From positions 1 to 42,918 of the forward strand of contig VBFI01000060.1 in NCBI GenBank assembly GCA_005889275.1: DNA of 42,918 nucleotides, given 5' to 3'. Position numbers and translations under genes: made by a program. Shown piece by piece: positions 42,585-42,918 of the stretch; position 1 is the first letter of the stretch, and each line of letters opens with the position of its first letter. This DNA comes from Chloroflexota bacterium (GTDB lineage: Bacteria; Chloroflexota; Limnocylindria; P2-11E). Under the pieces are notes generated by a model. The model saw only the letters and a list, made by a program, of their open reading frames with translations, did no database searches and had not been told where the DNA came from.

Positions 42585-42918
42585 TGCCCGAGTGGCCGGA
42601 CCTTCATGTCGTGCGCTCCCGTCTCGAGAAGGCGCTCGTCGGACGGGAGATCGTCCTGGTGCGCGTCGGCGATCCGCTCGTGCTCCGCTCGACGCGACCC
42701 GTGGAGACATTTCTCGCGCACCAGCGATTCGTCTCAGTGCGGCACCGGGGCAAGTTCCTGATCTTCGATCTGGACCAAGGAAGGATCGTGGTCAATCCGA
42801 TGCTCGCCGGGATCTTCGAGCTCGCCGACGCCGAGGGCAAGCTCGCGCGCTCGACGGCACTTTCGCTGGTGCTCGACGACGGCAATGACCTCCGCTACCG
42901 CGACGACAAGCGCATGGG
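42584..42918 (+). CDS. Formamidopyrimidine-DNA glycosylase (Fpg/Nei) family, 3'-truncated by window end
   Basis: MPEWPDLHVVRSRLEKALVGREI...VRHRGKFLIFDLDQGRIVVNPMLAGIFEL...LVLDDGNDLRYRDDKRMG. Confidence 0.85.
   Translation, partial: MPEWPDLHVVRSRLEKALVGREIVLVRVGDPLVLRSTRPVETFLAHQRFVSVRHRGKFLIFDLDQGRIVVNPMLAGIFELADAEGKLARSTALSLVLDDGNDLRYRDDKRM

Overview
High-GC bacterial contig. The gene content would suit Chloroflexota or a deep actinobacterial relative, but taxonomy is inference only. Almost every base is coding. Main blocks, in order: (1) tail of a solute-binding protein plus iron-type ABC permease and ATPase; (2) a myo-inositol catabolism cluster (iolG, iolC, iolD, iolB) plus a HAD hydrolase; (3) two tRNA-Arg genes flanking a tandemly duplicated HNH protein; (4) methyltransferase, LemA and a membrane protein; (5) a MoxR/DUF58/Bat operon; (6) PRC-barrel, DUF4118 and TauE/SafE proteins; (7) a branched-chain amino-acid type ABC cassette (liv); (8) ilvE-pheA and an ABC-2 exporter; (9) an acyl-CoA metabolism block (ALDH, enoyl-CoA hydratase, two-subunit CoA-transferase split by a GNAT gene, benzoate-CoA-ligase family enzyme, acetyl-CoA-synthetase-like enzyme); (10) an APH-family kinase and a truncated Fpg/Nei gene. 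Most notable signals: a complete ribosome-mediated attenuator upstream of ilvE (promoter, 24-codon leader peptide with IVVVIF...LL, competing hairpins, terminator); an HNH CDS whose stop codon lies inside the tRNA-Arg(ACG) gene; an unexplained ~180-nt inverted-repeat element between livK and livH; compact divergent leaderless promoters; a GNAT gene translationally sandwiched between CoA-transferase subunits; a BatB-BatC fusion with an internal lipoprotein signal; and two suspicious junctions (319-bp duplication between truncated genes, internally deleted livM) that look like assembly chimeras or gene decay. No CRISPR array, rRNA, IS element or classical defence system was seen.
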